From Zeugodacus cucurbitae (Eukaryota > Arthropoda > Insecta > Diptera > Tephritidae): a DNA stretch of 64,000 bases. Of this stretch, positions 21,990 to 33,534 are shown in pieces. The stretch lies in NCBI RefSeq assembly GCF_028554725.1, contig NC_071667.1:35793501-35857500 (forward strand). The letters run 5' to 3'. The notes under the pieces were generated by a model. It was not told the origin of the DNA and ran no database searches. It was given only the letters and a program-made list of their open reading frames with translations. The stretch's first letter is position 1; each line of letters starts with the position of its first letter. The position numbers and the translations under genes were made by a program.

Positions 21990-23860
21990 CAAGATCTTTA
22001 TGGACATTTTCATTACGCATGTACCATGAATTGATTGAATCTCTGAATTATATCGATATTGGTAGCACAGGTCGTGCCCCACAGTTGAATGCCGTACATC
22101 CAAATCAGCTTTATGACCGCGTTATATAACAGAACTTTGTTGTCTAGGCTAAGTTTTGAATTTTTGTATAGAAGGCAATTTAAGTTTGCAGCTCTTATCT
22201 TCATGCAGGTTATTTTGCTCGATATGTGTTTTCTCCACGTGAGCCTTCTATCCAATGAATACTAAGATATGTTACTTCAGTCTTAAGGAAAATGTAACAT
22301 GTTTGCACTTTTGTTCATTTACATTTATACGCCAGTTGGTTAGCCACTAGACAAAAATCAAATGCTCTTCTAATACTCTTGATGCTATAATTGGGCATTT
22401 GTTTCGGCTCACTAGAGCTGTGTCGTCCGCAAAAGTTGATGTCAAAATATTACTAGCTGTTGGAAGGTCTGCTGTATATATTATGTATAGAGTTGGCCCT
22501 AAAACACTGCCCTGAGGTACACCAGCTCTTATTGGTCGTTCTTCAGATATGAAGTCTCCTACTTTGACAGTAAACTTTCTATTTTTTAAATAAGACTCCA
22601 AGGTTTTATGCATTTCGAGAGGTAAGCTTTTTTTAATCTTATATAAAAGCCCGTCATGCCACACTTTATCGAACGCCTGAGCCACATCTAGAAATATAGC
22701 AGAACAGTACTCTCTATACTCGAACGCCCTTCTGATTTCGTTAGTAATTCTATTTACTTGTTCTACAGTGCCATGTTTTGCACGAAAACCGAATTGGTGC
22801 GTTGGTATTACATTATTTTCATGGAGGAAAGGAGACATCTTTGATAGTAACACCCTTTAAAATATTTTAGAAAGACAGGGTAGAAGACTGATTGGTCTGT
22901 ATGAAGACGGCTGTGTCAAGTCTTTACCTGGTTTGTCTAGCATGATAATCTGCGACTTTTTCCATGAGCACTGTTAAAGCAATTATTGGTAACTCAATTA
23001 GCATTTTTGGAGTAATTTTATCGTGTCCTGCCGACTTCTTTGGATTGAGCTCTTTTATGAATTTAAAAATTTCAGAAGATGACGTTTGAATAGACTCAAG
23101 CGACTCGTTAGCGCTATTCGATATGATTGCCAGCTTATAGCTGTTGTTTGGGCAATTAGGTTGAAATATCTTTTCTAGGTGATTTGAAAAACAATTTGCC
23201 TTATCCTCGTCACTTCGTGCCCAGTTTCCACACAAGCCTCTTATAGGCAAGTTGGAGTCGACTGGAGGCTTCATTGACTTTTGGGCTTTCCAAAGAGAAT
23301 TTCGTTTGTTTGAATTTGGACACAGTTTCTTTATACAGTGTAGTATTCTTCCTCAAGTTTAAGCGCTGTTTTTAGTTTTCGTATAGCATATTTTAGTTGC
23401 AGCTGAGTAGAAGGGGAGCGATTTAACTGCCATTCACGTCTAGCTCGCCCTTTTTCATTTACAAGCTTTTCTATTTCATTATTAGTGATTTTTCTTCGGC
23501 TAATTGGTTTATTATTTCTGTTTGGTGTTGCTACGATGGCTGAATTTGATATTACTTCATTAAATTCTCTCATACTTTCATCAATATCACTTTCTGTATA
23601 TATTTTTAAATCAATATTAATGTGGCTACTCACATATTTTTTATATTATTAACCAGTTCGTTTTGTGAGATGTTAGACCCACTTTTGGCTCAACGAATAT
23701 GGGTTGTTCACACAACCTTATTAGTACAGGTGAATGATCAGAAGATATGTAAGTCTGTACATGTATCAACTGTCACAATTGATCTATCTATATTTTTGGT
23801 AACAGCGAAATCAATTAAATCTGGTATTTTGTTGTGATCACTGGGCCAGTATGTGGGCTT
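21990..23860 (-). pseudogene. J2 ORF2, reverse transcriptase part (broken)
   Basis: Matches the J1 ORF2 at high identity. Open blocks are 23331-23633 (linker), 22924-23274 (start of the reverse transcriptase, SAGHDKITPKMLIELP), 22347-22853 (QFGFRAKHGTVEQV, FLDVAQAFDKVWHD, AGVPQGSVLGPTLY, TFADDTALVSRN) and 22013-22255 (C-terminal part). A 47-bp deletion near 22968 removes the SWKKSQIIMI region seen in J1, and another deletion near 22285 removes part of the thumb. The reading frame is broken at least four times. The endonuclease half is mostly lost at the RTE-B insertion. Confidence 0.85.
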
Positions 23861-23876
23861 GCCAGGAGATATTGTA

Positions 23877-26800
23877 TGTATGTGATTGGCGTTGCAACCG
23901 TTTAGCCGGTTATAGCCGAATCGACGATAGTGCGCCACCTGTCTCTCTCCTTCGCAGTTCGGCGCCAGTTGGAGATCCCAAGTGTAACCAGGTCGCTCTC
24001 CACCTGGTCCCTCCAACGGAGTGGAGGCCTTCCCCTTCCTCGGCTTCCTCCGGCGGGTACTGCATCGAACACTTTCAGGGCTGGAGTGTTTTCGTCCATT
24101 CGGACAACATGACCTAGCCAGCGTAGCCGCTGTCTTTTTATTCGCTGAACTATGTCAATGTCGTCGTATAACTCGTACAGCTCATCGTTCCATCGTCTGC
24201 GGTATTCGCCGTTGCCAATGTTCTGAGGACCATAAATCTTGCGCAAAATTTTCCTCTCGAAAACTCCTAGTGTCGTCTCATCTGATGTTGACATCGTCCA
24301 AGCTTCTGCACCGTAAAGCAGGACGGGAATGATAAACGACTTGTAGAGCTTGATTTTGGTTCGTCGAGAGAGGACTTTACTGTTCAATTGCCTACTCAGT
24401 CCAAAGTAGCACCTGTTGGCAAGAGTTATTCTGCGCTGGATTTCGAGGCTGACATTGTTCGTGTTGTTGATGCTGGTTCCCAGGTATACGAAATTATCTA
24501 CGACCTCGAAGTTATGACTGTCAACAGTGACGTGGGAGCCAAGACGCGAATGCGCCGACTGTTTGTTTGATGACAGGAGATATTTCGTCTTGTCCTCATT
24601 CACCTCCAGACCCATTCGCTTCGCCTCCTTATCCATGCGGGAAAAAGCAGAACAAACGGCGCGGTTGTTGCTTCCGATGATATCAATATCATCGGCGTAC
24701 GCCAGGAGCTGTACACTCTTGTAGAAGATTGTACCTTCTCGGTTTAGGTCTGCAGCTCTTATAATTTTTTCCAGCATCAGGTTAAAGAAGTCGCACGATA
24801 GTGAGTCACCTTGTCTGAAACCTCGTTTGGTATCGAACGGCTCGGAGAGGTCCTTCCCAATCATGACGGAGCTTTTGGTGTTGCTCAACGTCAATTTACA
24901 CAGCCGTATTAGTTTTGCGGGGATACCAAATTCAGACATCGCGGCGTAAAGGCAACTCCTTTTCGTGCTGTCGAAAGCAGCTTTAAAATCGACAAAAAGG
25001 TGGTGTGTGTCGATCCTCTTTTCTCGGGTCTTTTCCAAGATTTGGCGCATGGTGAATATCTGGTCAGTTGTCGATTTTCCAGGTCTAAAGCCACACTGAT
25101 AAGGTCCAATCAGTTTGTTGACGGTGGGCTTTAGTCTTTCACACAATACGCTCGATAGAACCTTGTATGCGATATTTAGGAGGCTGATCCCACGGTAATT
25201 GGCGCAGATTGTGGGATCTCCCTTTTTATGGATTGGGCAGAGAACACTGAGATTCCAATCGTCAGGCATGCTTTCTTCCGACCATATTCTGCAAAGAAGC
25301 TGATGCATGCACCTTATCAGTTCTTCGCCGCCGTATTTGAATAGTTCTGCTGGTAATCTATCGGCCCCCGCTGCTTTGTTGTTCTTCAAGCGGGTAATTG
25401 CTATTCGAATTTCTTCATGGTCGGGTAATGGAACAACTGTTCCATCGTCATCGATTGGGGGATCGGGTTCGCCATCTCCTGGTGTTGTACTCTCACTGCC
25501 ATTCAGCAGGTCGGAGAAGTGTTCCCTCCATAATCCCAGTATGCCCTGGACATCGGTTACCAGATTACCACCTTGGTCTCTACATGAGGATGCTCCGGTC
25601 TTGAAACCTTCGTTAAGTCGCTTCATTTTTTCATAAAATTTTCGAGCATTCCCTCTGTCTGCCAGCTTCTCAAGCTCTTCGTACTCACGCATTTCGGCCT
25701 CTTTCTTTTTTTGTCTGCAAATGCGTCTCGCTTCCCTCTTCAGCTCTCGGTATCTATCCCATCCCGCACGTGTTGTGGTCGTTTGCAATGTTGCGAGGTA
25801 GGCAGTCGGTTTTCTCTCCGCTGCGAGACGGTACTCCTCATCGTACCAGCTTGTTTTTTGTCGTTGCCGAAAACCAATTGTTTCGGCTGCAGCGGTACGC
25901 AGTGAGTTTGAGATGCCGTTCCACAGTTCCCTTATACCGAGATGTTGATGAGTGCTCTCAGAGAGCAGGAGTGCAAGTCGAGTAGAGTATTTCGTGGCTG
26001 TCTGTTGCGATTGCAGCTTTTCGACGTCGAACCTTCCTTGTGTTTGTTGACGGGCATTCTTTGCTGCACAGAGGCGGGTGCGTATCTTCGCTGCGACCAG
26101 ATAATGGTCCGAGTCTATATTTGGTCCTCGGAGCGTACGCACGTCTAAAACACAGGAGACATGTCTTCCGTCTATCACAACGTGATCGATTTGGTTCCGC
26201 GTGTTTCGATCAGGAGACAGCCAAGTAGCTTGATGTATTTTCTTATGCTGGAATCTGGTACTACAGACGACCATATTTCGGGCCCCAGCGAAGTCGATCA
26301 GCCTCAGACCGTTTGGCGATGTTTCGTCATGGAGGCTGAATTTTCCGACTGTTGTGCCAAAGACACCTTCTTTACCCACCCTGGCGTTAAAATCACCAAG
26401 CACGACTTTTACATCGTGGCGGGGGCAGCGCTCATAGGTGCGTTCAAGGCGCTCATAGAAAGCATCTTTGGTCACATCGTCCTTCTCTTCCGTTGGGGCG
26501 TGGGCGCAAATCAGCGATATGTTGAAGAACCTCGCTTTGATGCGGATTGTGGCTAGACGTTCATCCACCGGGGTGAATGCCAGGACTCTGCGACGGAGTC
26601 TCTCTCCCACCACAAATCCAACACCAAATTTGCGCTCCTTTATTTGGCCGCTGTAGTAGATGTCACAAGGACCCACCTTCTTCCGTCCTTGTCCCGTCCA
26701 TCGCACTTCTTGGATGGCGGTGATGTCAGCCTTAAGTCGTATGAGGACATCAACCAGCTGGGCAGAGGCACCTTCCCAATTAAGGGTCCGGTCATTCCAG

Positions 26801-27140
26801 GTGCATGCCCTTATATCATTATCCTTAAAACGTTTGCAGGGGTCGTCATCAAAAGGGGGGTGTCTCATCCGAGGCTTTCGTAGATTTTTCATTGGGGGGT
26901 GTTTTTATGTGGTGGGTCCCAAACCCTACGCACAACCGCATAAGCGGGCTTCGCCTTCTCACTTTAGCTCGCCTTCAAACGGATGTCTGTTGGCTACCCA
27001 GAGGATACTTGGTCTAAAACCGGAAGTCGTGAGCTGATTGAACCATGTGGAGAAGAATCGTTTCTGGCCACTCCCAAGTGAGTGACAATCAAAAACTTTC
27101 CTCACTTGCGTGAACTTCTACACATGATCCCATCCTCCAG
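23877..27140 (-). mobile_element. RTE retrotransposon copy B (RTE-B), full length
   Basis: The 5' end is at about 27140 (same CTGGAGGATGGG start as RTE-A) and the 3' tail of CATACATAC type is at about 23877-23885. The single ORF is open. It is inserted in J2. The flanks correspond to J1 positions 39436 and 39784, so about 347 bp of Jockey sequence are missing at the site, and I see no target-site duplication. The insertion therefore came with a target deletion, or a later deletion removed the junction. Confidence 0.9.
23902..26892 (-). CDS. RTE-B endonuclease/reverse transcriptase, 996 aa, open
   Basis: A single uninterrupted frame of about the full length expected for RTE proteins. The N-terminal apurinic-type endonuclease shows RACTWN, TAIQEVRW near residue 60, VVLGDFNARVG near 166, and DSDHYLVAAKI near 262. 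The reverse transcriptase shows AAGADRLPAELF, CANYRGISLLN near 566, QCGFRPGKSTTDQIF, VDFKAAFDS near 636, RGFRQGDSLSCDFFN, and the catalytic LLAYADDIDIIG near 730. The last 130 residues match RTE-0. It would nick target DNA and copy its own RNA there. One substitution worth noting is ACTWNDR, where sister copies have ACTWNVR. The start is the ATG at 26890-26892; sister RTE-A has in-frame codons further upstream. No lesion is visible, so this copy may be recent. Confidence 0.9.
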   Translation of the reverse strand: MKNLRKPRMRHPPFDDDPCKRFKDNDIRACTWNDRTLNWEGASAQLVDVLIRLKADITAIQEVRWTGQGRKKVGPCDIYYSGQIKERKFGVGFVVGERLRRRVLAFTPVDERLATIRIKARFFNISLICAHAPTEEKDDVTKDAFYERLERTYERCPRHDVKVVLGDFNARVGKEGVFGTTVGKFSLHDETSPNGLRLIDFAGARNMVVCSTRFQHKKIHQATWLSPDRNTRNQIDHVVIDGRHVSCVLDVRTLRGPNIDSDHYLVAAKIRTRLCAAKNARQQTQGRFDVEKLQSQQTATKYSTRLALLLSESTHQHLGIRELWNGISNSLRTAAAETIGFRQRQKTSWYDEEYRLAAERKPTAYLATLQTTTTRAGWDRYRELKREARRICRQKKKEAEMREYEELEKLADRGNARKFYEKMKRLNEGFKTGASSCRDQGGNLVTDVQGILGLWREHFSDLLNGSESTTPGDGEPDPPIDDDGTVVPLPDHEEIRIAITRLKNNKAAGADRLPAELFKYGGEELIRCMHQLLCRIWSEESMPDDWNLSVLCPIHKKGDPTICANYRGISLLNIAYKVLSSVLCERLKPTVNKLIGPYQCGFRPGKSTTDQIFTMRQILEKTREKRIDTHHLFVDFKAAFDSTKRSCLYAAMSEFGIPAKLIRLCKLTLSNTKSSVMIGKDLSEPFDTKRGFRQGDSLSCDFFNLMLEKIIRAADLNREGTIFYKSVQLLAYADDIDIIGSNNRAVCSAFSRMDKEAKRMGLEVNEDKTKYLLSSNKQSAHSRLGSHVTVDSHNFEVVDNFVYLGTSINNTNNVSLEIQRRITLANRCYFGLSRQLNSKVLSRRTKIKLYKSFIIPVLLYGAEAWTMSTSDETTLGVFERKILRKIYGPQNIGNGEYRRRWNDELYELYDDIDIVQRIKRQRLRWLGHVVRMDENTPALKVFDAVPAGGSRGRGRPPLRWRDQVESDLVTLGISNWRRTAKERDRWRTIVDSAITG

Positions 27141-27295
27141 TCTAAATCCCGGTATTATGAAATTGTTTTTGTTTGTTAGATGAGTCTCTGATATTAGCAT
27201 AACATCTATGTTTTTTTCAGACAGAAATCTAATAAGCTCCAATTTATGTTGGTTAATACCGTTACCATTCCATATACAGATATTTAGTACGCTCT
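27141..27295 (-). pseudogene. J2 ORF2, N-terminal stub
   Basis: Equivalent to the first 50 or so codons of the J1 ORF2 (endonuclease start). In J1 the start codon is the ATG at 39937-39939; here the same position reads AAG, so the initiation codon is lost. RTE-B cuts the reading frame at 27140. Confidence 0.8.
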
Positions 27296-28350
27296 TTTTT
27301 TACTTAATAAAGTTTGCAGCATTTGGTTTTGTGATTTTATTAAATCTTGTATCATATTTTGCATAGTAGACATAAATTGCGTAAGATTTATAATCATGGT
27401 TTCAATACCACCATTTGGGGGATTTTGCGGTGGTTGCATTTGCACATTGTTGCCTTTTACAACATTGGCATAGCTCCCTTGTACAGTATTATTTTTAATA
27501 TTACTAGATTTTGGAATATGGTCTGTGATATCTATAATGTTATTACGGGGAGTATGTAACATTTGGTTACGTCGTCCTTGAATTCCCTGTGACTACTTCG
27601 ATTTCAAATCTTTATAGACAGGACAACCCTTGTAGTTGGCAGTGTGGCTTCCTCCACAGTTGCTGCATTTTTTGGTTAAATCCTGTTTCTTGAAGATACA
27701 TTTTGAAGTGTGAGGTAAATCTAAACATACCACACAAACACTGCGTAGAGTGCAATATGATTTGGTATGCCCATACTCTTGGCAGTTGGTGCATTGTACC
27801 GGACCGTTTCTTTTGTGTGGTTCTTCTACGGTTACTCTACGGTGCAGCAAATATTTTAAATTATATATTGGATGCACTTCGTTCTTTTTAAGCTGGTTAG
27901 AATTCGGCAAAAATTCAATTCTAAACATGGCTTGTAGTACTTTATTTCTGTTAAAGATGTTGACGACAGTTTTAACTTCAAAGCCACATTCTTCAAGATT
28001 CACAAGATTTGATTTCACAAGAGTCTACGGAAGACTCTATACCTTTAATTACTACAGCTAGGCCCTTTGAGCTCTTCGGCTGATAGGAAAAATAATTTTT
28101 GTTTTTATCTGACAAAAACTTTATCACATCCATACAACTTTACTCAGTGTATATCTGTATTTTTGGCCCTATGTGAAATTTTTTTGTACCTACAATTTCG
28201 CTTAATTTAGCAACAAAAGTATTTGAGCTACGCTGGCGAAAATATATTGGGGGCGGTTTGGCATACGTGACTGTGGTGGTACCCTTCGCTTCATCATCAG
28301 AACCATTGCTTACTGCGGCAAATCTGTTGCCATTTAATAATTCAGGTTTA

Positions 28351-29502
28351 CAGCCCTATTCTGTTCACTTTACAAATTCAACAAATTTCTAATTTGTAAA
28401 AATTTGAAATTTATCAAGCATTTCGTATTCTGTATCTAAAATAAAAAGCTTTTTTCTTGATAAATTGTTAAGAAGTAAAATGCTCTTGACAAATAAAATA
28501 TCTCGTTGTGGATAGTTGTGAAAGTGAATTTCTTGTAATGGAGATATTTTACTTTTGTCGTTATTTTTATACAAAGAGGAAATATATGAACATGTTGATG
28601 GCTCGCGTTATTGAGCCGTTTTTATATTAAGAAGTTTATTTTTCCCTTTTTTTTGTATAAAAATGTGGAGATAATGAGGGTAACTTGAGGAAATTGTTTT
28701 CTATATATATATTAGCAAATTTTTGCCAACAATGAACAAAATTTAGATTTCGTAGTTCCCAAGGAACTTTTCTGAAGCTAAACATAACATCCAACTAAAT
28801 CAAAATTGCTATTAATGAAATATTTTTAAATATATTATAAAGGACATATGTACATATGTATATGTTATGTAGTATTCTATGGCTACGGGGGAGCAAAAGA
28901 CTAGGGGGAAATCCAAATCTTATCATCTATATAGTTGTTGTTGTAAAACAAAACCAAATACTTTGCATCAGGTCTCGGAGGCTTCAGTCGATATCTCGAC
29001 ATCAGAATCGGATATAAAGGCTGATAACCGGTCAATCGTAAACCAAACTTATCAACGAAGCCACAATGAAGAAGGCTCGGTTAAAATAAATCCAAATATC
29101 CAAATAACGACCTTTTACGTGAAAAAAATAGGGCCAGATTCGACACATGGAATATTTGTGCACTCTCAGAAACTTCACGTCTAAACCAAGAGCAACGGAT
29201 TTACTCTGAAATTGAAGTTAAATTATTAACTCTTTTGCAACAAATATTGAAATGCATGTGAAAAAGTACGTTATAGAACAATTCAAATATATTTTTCAAT
29301 TCAATTCAATATAATTGGACAGAAATCAGCTGTTTCTGTTTACATTATTTTGTTTCCCACAAGTGTGGGGAAAAGCTATGCATACTGAAGCTTTTTATTT
29401 TATCAAAATTGTCACAGAATACCAACAAATTTCTTACTTGATAAAAATATGAAAAAAATTTCAATTTTTTTGTTACTTTGTCAAGTGCACAGAATAGGGC
29501 TG
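28351..29502. mobile_element. TIR DNA transposon with TTA duplication, PIF/Harbinger-like
   Basis: A 1152-bp insertion in the J2 ORF1. The left end starts CAGCCCTATTCTGTTCACTT and the right end, read inward, starts CAGCCCTATTCTGTGCACTT, with similarity continuing for about 28 bp. TTA is present at both edges (28348-28350 and 29503-29505). A 3-bp TWA duplication is characteristic of PIF/Harbinger elements. The interior has only short ORFs and no recognisable DDE domain, so it is non-autonomous or badly eroded. Confidence 0.7.
28879..29184 (+). CDS. Uncharacterised ORF inside the TTA-flanked element
   Basis: A 101-codon frame starting ATG at 28879, with SCCCKTKPNTLHQ near residues 18-30 and a Ser/Asp-rich middle (SEASVDISTSESDIK). 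I recognise no domain. Its codons do not look as random as the surrounding AT-rich DNA, so it may be a remnant of an accessory or transposase gene of the transposon. It could equally be chance. No function is proposed. Confidence 0.2.
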   Translation: MATGEQKTRGKSKSYHLYSCCCKTKPNTLHQVSEASVDISTSESDIKADNRSIVNQTYQRSHNEEGSVKINPNIQITTFYVKKIGPDSTHGIFVHSQKLHV

Positions 29503-30140
29503 TTATTCTTGATTGGCGTGCCGCCTTTTTGGGATTGACCGCTGACTTCACAGGGCTTAATTTCCTTTTAATATTGATGTAGCGGTCAATTCCAATCTGA
29601 ACAGATGGACCTTTTTTGGTTTGTGCATTCTCACCTTGCGTTATGATTTTCTTCGCTGTCTGCTCGCTTGCAGGTACCTGCTTACTTGTTGCGTTCATGT
29701 TTGTTGCTGGCCGTTGTTGATTGCCGTTCTCTGCTGCTTTTGTTTTTTTTCTAAACTCTGCTCACTTGATCGCTGTGATGACTCATTCTTCTCGCCTTTT
29801 CCGTGTTTGTTGGTAAGAGCTGATTTTGCAGGCTCAACAAAGCTATAGTAGGCATTCAGAGAATGTCTACGGCCTTGTTGGTGAGGCTGCGCAGCGCTCA
29901 TGTTATTGTTTATTTTCTCGCACTTAGAATTTGTTATTTAATATTTATTATTGTTTGTACACTTTTATTTTTGTGAGTGTTTTGTTTCGCTAACACTTTC
30001 GGCGTTATTGGCTTGGCTTAATGCACTTTTTAAATTGTTTTGTTTTTTACGTATTTTATTTTAATTTTTGGTTTTAGAGAATAATCACGGAGCGCATAAA
30101 AATACACGTCCGTACAGGTTGAAAGCTCTCTCTGTGAAAA

Positions 30141-30509
30141 AAGCTTTCCCTTAAAATATGAAGGAATATTTACTTAATATTAGAAATAAAATATGACATC
30201 CGACAACTTTCCGACTGAAATTCTTTATTCAAAATATTAATAATTGGGAGTACATATATACATTAAAAAGAAAAAACTATTTTTGAGTTCATAGTGTTAT
30301 CTAAATCTGCGGATCGAATTCCATTGACTTCAAAATAATTGGAAATAAAATATAATCTCACACTTTCCAATTGTTCAAGGAGTCTGTAAATTACATCTAA
30401 TTATTACAACTAAGCTTGTTTGTGAAATAGCAAGCATTTTTTGGTCTTTTTCTGAACAGTATTCTTGAAATTCTCTTAAAGCAAGAAAGTATGCAATATT
30501 AAGGGAACC
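30141..30509. other. No gene seen
   Basis: AT-rich DNA between the 5' end of J2 and the target-site duplication of RTE-C. Nothing recognisable. Confidence 0.5.
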
Positions 30510-30518
30510 AATTTTAAG

Positions 30519-33503
30519 GTTGATGGAGTCATATGTAGAAGTTCACGTAAGTGAGGAAAGTTTCTGACTGTTATTCACTTGGGAGTGGCCAGGAACGATT
30601 CTTTTACATGTGGCTCAAGCAGCTCACGACTTCCGGTCTTAGACCAAGTATCCTCTGGGTAGCCAACAGACATCCGTTTGGAGGCGAGCTAAACTGAGAA
30701 GGCGAAACCCGCTTATGCGGTTGTGCGTAGGGTTTGGGACCCACCACATAAAAACACCCCCAATGAAAACGAAGAAACAGCCTCGGATGAGAGACCCCAA
30801 TTTTGATGACGACCACTGCAAACGTTTAAAGGACTACGATTTAAGGACATGCACCTGGAATGTCCGGACCCTTAATTGGGAAGGTGCCTTTGCCCAGCTG
30901 GTTGATGTCTTCGAAGGAGTAAAGGCTGACATCACCGCAATCCAAGAAATGCGATGGACGGGACAAGGACGGAAGAAGGTGGGTCCTTGTGACATCTACT
31001 ACAGGGGCCATATAAAGGAGCGCAAATTCGGTGTGAGATTCGTGGTGGGAGAGAGACTCCGTCGTCGAGTTCTGGCATTCACTCCGGTGGATGAACGTCT
31101 AGCCACAATCCGCATCAAAACGATGTTCTTCAACATATCGCTGATTTGCGCCCACGTCCCGACCGAAGAGAAGGATGAAGTGATCAAAGATACCTTCTAT
31201 GATACCTTCTAGGGTGGGTAAAGAAGGTGTCTTTGGCACAACAGTCGGAAAATTCAGCCTCCATGACGAAATATCTCCAAACGGTCTGAGGCTGATCGAC
31301 TTCGCCGGGGCCCGAAATATGGTCGTCTGTAGTACTAGATTCCAGCATAAGAAAATCCATCAAGCTACTTGGCTGTCCCCGGATCGAATCACTCGCAACC
31401 AGATCGATCATGTTGTGATATGGACGACATGTCTCCAGTGTTTCTGATGTGCGTACGCTTCGTGGTCCCAACATCGACTCGGACCACTATCTTGTAGCAG
31501 CTAAGATACGCACCCGCTTCAGTGTAGAAAAGCGCACACGTCAACAAACACAAGGAAGGTTCGACATCGAGAAGCTGCAATCACAACCGACAGCCGAACG
31601 ATTTTCTACTCGACTTGCACTCCTGCTCTCTGAGAGCACTCATCAGCATCTTGGTATAAGGGAGCTGTGGGACGGCATATCAAACTCCTTGCGTACAGCT
31701 GCAACCGAAACCATTGGTTTTCGGAAAAGCCAAAAAAACAGCGGGTATAATGAGGTATGTCGTCTCGCAGTGGAGGGAAAACAGACTGCCTACCTCACAA
31801 TGTTGCGATCGACCGCAACACGAGCGGGATGGGAAAGATACCAAGAGCTGAAGAGGGAAGCGAGACGCATTTGTTGACAAAAAAAGAAAGAGGCCGAAAT
31901 GCGTGAGTATGAAGAGCTTGTCAAGCTGGCTGACAGAGGTAGTGCTCGAAAATTTTACAAAAAGATCCGGCGACTAACTGAAGGTTTCAAGACCGGAGCA
32001 CACTCCTGTAGGACCCCCAGAGGTGATCTAGTTATTGATGGCCAGAGTATACAGATTTTGTGGAGGGAATACTTCTCCAGCCTGGTGAATGGCAGTGAAA
32101 GTACAACCCGATTCCCCAATCGACGACGATGGAGCAGATGTTCCATTACCCGACCGTGAAGAAATTCGAATAGCAATTGCCCGCTTGAAGAACAATAAGG
32201 CGGCGGGGCCGATGGATTACCGGCCGAGCTATTCAAATACGGCGGCGAAGAGCTGATAAGGTTCTTGCATCAGCTTCTTTGCAGAATATGGTCGGAAGAA
32301 AGCATGCCTGACGATTGGAATCTCAGTGTACTCTGCCCAATACACAAAAAGGGAAACTCCACAATTTGCGCCAATTACCGTGGGATAAGCCTCCTCAACA
32401 TCGCGTATAAGGTTCTGTCGAGCGTACTGTGTGAAAGATTAAACCCACCGTCAACAAACTGATTGGACCTTATCAGTGTGGCTTTAGACCTGGAAAATCA
32501 ACAACAGACCAGATATTCACCATGCGCCAAATTTTGGAGAAGACCCGTGAAAAGAGCATCGACACACACCATCTCTTTGTTGAAAAGGAGTTGCCTTTAT
32601 GCCCCAATGTCTGAATTTGGTATCCCCGCAAAACTAATACGGCTGTGTAAGCTGACGTTGAGCAACACCAAAAGCTCCGTCATGATCGGGAAGGAGCTCT
32701 CCGAGCCGTTCGATATCAGACGAGGTTTCAGACAAGGTGACTCATTATTGTGCGACTTCTTCAATCTATTGCTGGAAAAAATTATAAGAGCTGCAGAGCT
32801 AAATAAAGAAGGTACAATCTTCTACAAGAGTGTACAGCTACTGGCGTACGCCGATGATATCGATATCTTTGGAAACAACACCCGCGCCGTTAGTTCTGCT
32901 TTTTCCAGACTGGATAAGGAAGCGAAGCATATGGGTCTGGTGGTGAACGAGGACAAGACGAAATATCTCCTGTCACCAAACAAACAGTCAGCGCATTCGC
33001 GTCTTGGCTCCTACGTCACTGTTGACAGTCATAACTTTGAAGTTGTAGATAATTTCGTCTACCTGGGAACCAGCATTAACAGCAATAACAATGTCAGCCT
33101 GGAAATCCAACGCAGAATCACTCTTGCCAACAGGTGCTACTATGGACTAAGTAGGCAATTGAAAAGTAAAGTCCTCTCTCGACGAACAAAAACCAAACTC
33201 TACAACTCCCTCATCATTCCCGTCCAGCGGATAAAAAAACAGCGGCTATGCTGGCTAGGTCATGTTGTTCGAATGGATGAAAGTGCTCCAGCTCTGAAAG
33301 TATTCGATGCAGTACCCGCTGGTGGAAGCCGAGGAAGAGGGAGACCTCCACTCCGATGGAAGGACCAGGTGGAGAGGGACCTGGCTTCGCTTGGTATAAC
33401 CAATTGGCGCCAAACTGCCAGAAGGAGGGATACGTGGCGCGCTGTTTTGGACTCGGCTATAACAGCGTAAGCGGTGTCTACGCCAGTGAAGAAGAAGAAG
33501 AAG
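30519..33503 (+). mobile_element. RTE retrotransposon copy C (RTE-C), full length, decayed
   Basis: A plus-strand copy with a 5' UTR similar to RTE-A and RTE-B and a GAA-repeat tail at about 33489-33503. AATTTTAAG occurs on both sides, at 30510-30518 and 33504-33512, a 9-bp target-site duplication. Its 3' UTR resembles RTE-0 and differs from the CATA-tailed RTE-A and RTE-B, so two subfamilies are present. Confidence 0.9.
30763..33470 (+). pseudogene. RTE-C endonuclease/reverse transcriptase ORF (broken)
   Basis: The ATG at 30763 starts MKTKKQPRMRDPNFDDD and the frame runs to 31212 through the endonuclease N-terminus (TCTWNVRTLNW, TAIQEMRWTGQG). A short direct repeat, ATGATACCTTCTA, at 31187-31211 marks a deletion that removes the GDFNARVG core. 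Other blocks are 31449-31877 (PNIDSDHYLVAAKIRT), 31899-32159, 32265-32462 (CANYRGISLLNIAYK) and 32463-33470. The last block keeps RGFRQGDSLLCDFFN and LLAYADDIDIFG and ends in DSAITA. A deletion near 33220 joins IIPV directly to QRIKKQR, removing about 70 codons. Inactive. Confidence 0.9.
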
Positions 33504-33534
33504 AATTTTAAGATTCGTAGATATGTATGTACAT

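Larger units (their letters stand above)
27296..29899 (-). pseudogene. J2 ORF1 (Jockey gag-like), split by a DNA transposon
   Basis: Reading from 29899 down: MSAAQPHQQGRRHSLNAYYS, a Lys/Gln-rich N-terminal part, then IDRYINIKRKLSP up to 29506. The TIR element (28351-29502) follows. From 28347 down the frame continues with FAAVSNGSDDEA, PPPIYFRQRSSNTFVAKL, SSKGLAVVIKGIES, and LKKNEVHPIYNLKYLLHRR, then three CCHC knuckles, CTNCQEYGHTKSYC, CVVCLDLPHTSKC, and CSNCGGSHTANYKGC. This is the usual Jockey ORF1 layout. The protein binds element RNA. Frameshifts occur near 27580, 28045 and 29690. Confidence 0.8.
21722..30140 (-). mobile_element. Jockey-group non-LTR element copy 2 (J2), with nested insertions
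   Basis: A minus-strand copy closely similar to J1 (37134-40497). Its 3' end is near 21722 and its 5' UTR ends near 30128-30140. ORF2 remains lie at 21990-23860 and 27141-27295; ORF1 remains lie at 27296-28347 and 29506-29899. RTE-B (23877-27140) sits inside ORF2 and a TIR element (28351-29502) sits inside ORF1. Two short deletions of about 50 bp in ORF2 relative to J1 (near 22285 and 22968) confirm that it is dead. Confidence 0.85.

Noticed and set aside
28389..28574. 61-codon minus-strand ORF in the TTA-flanked element
   Set aside because: No recognisable domain and AT-rich composition; kept only as part of the element.
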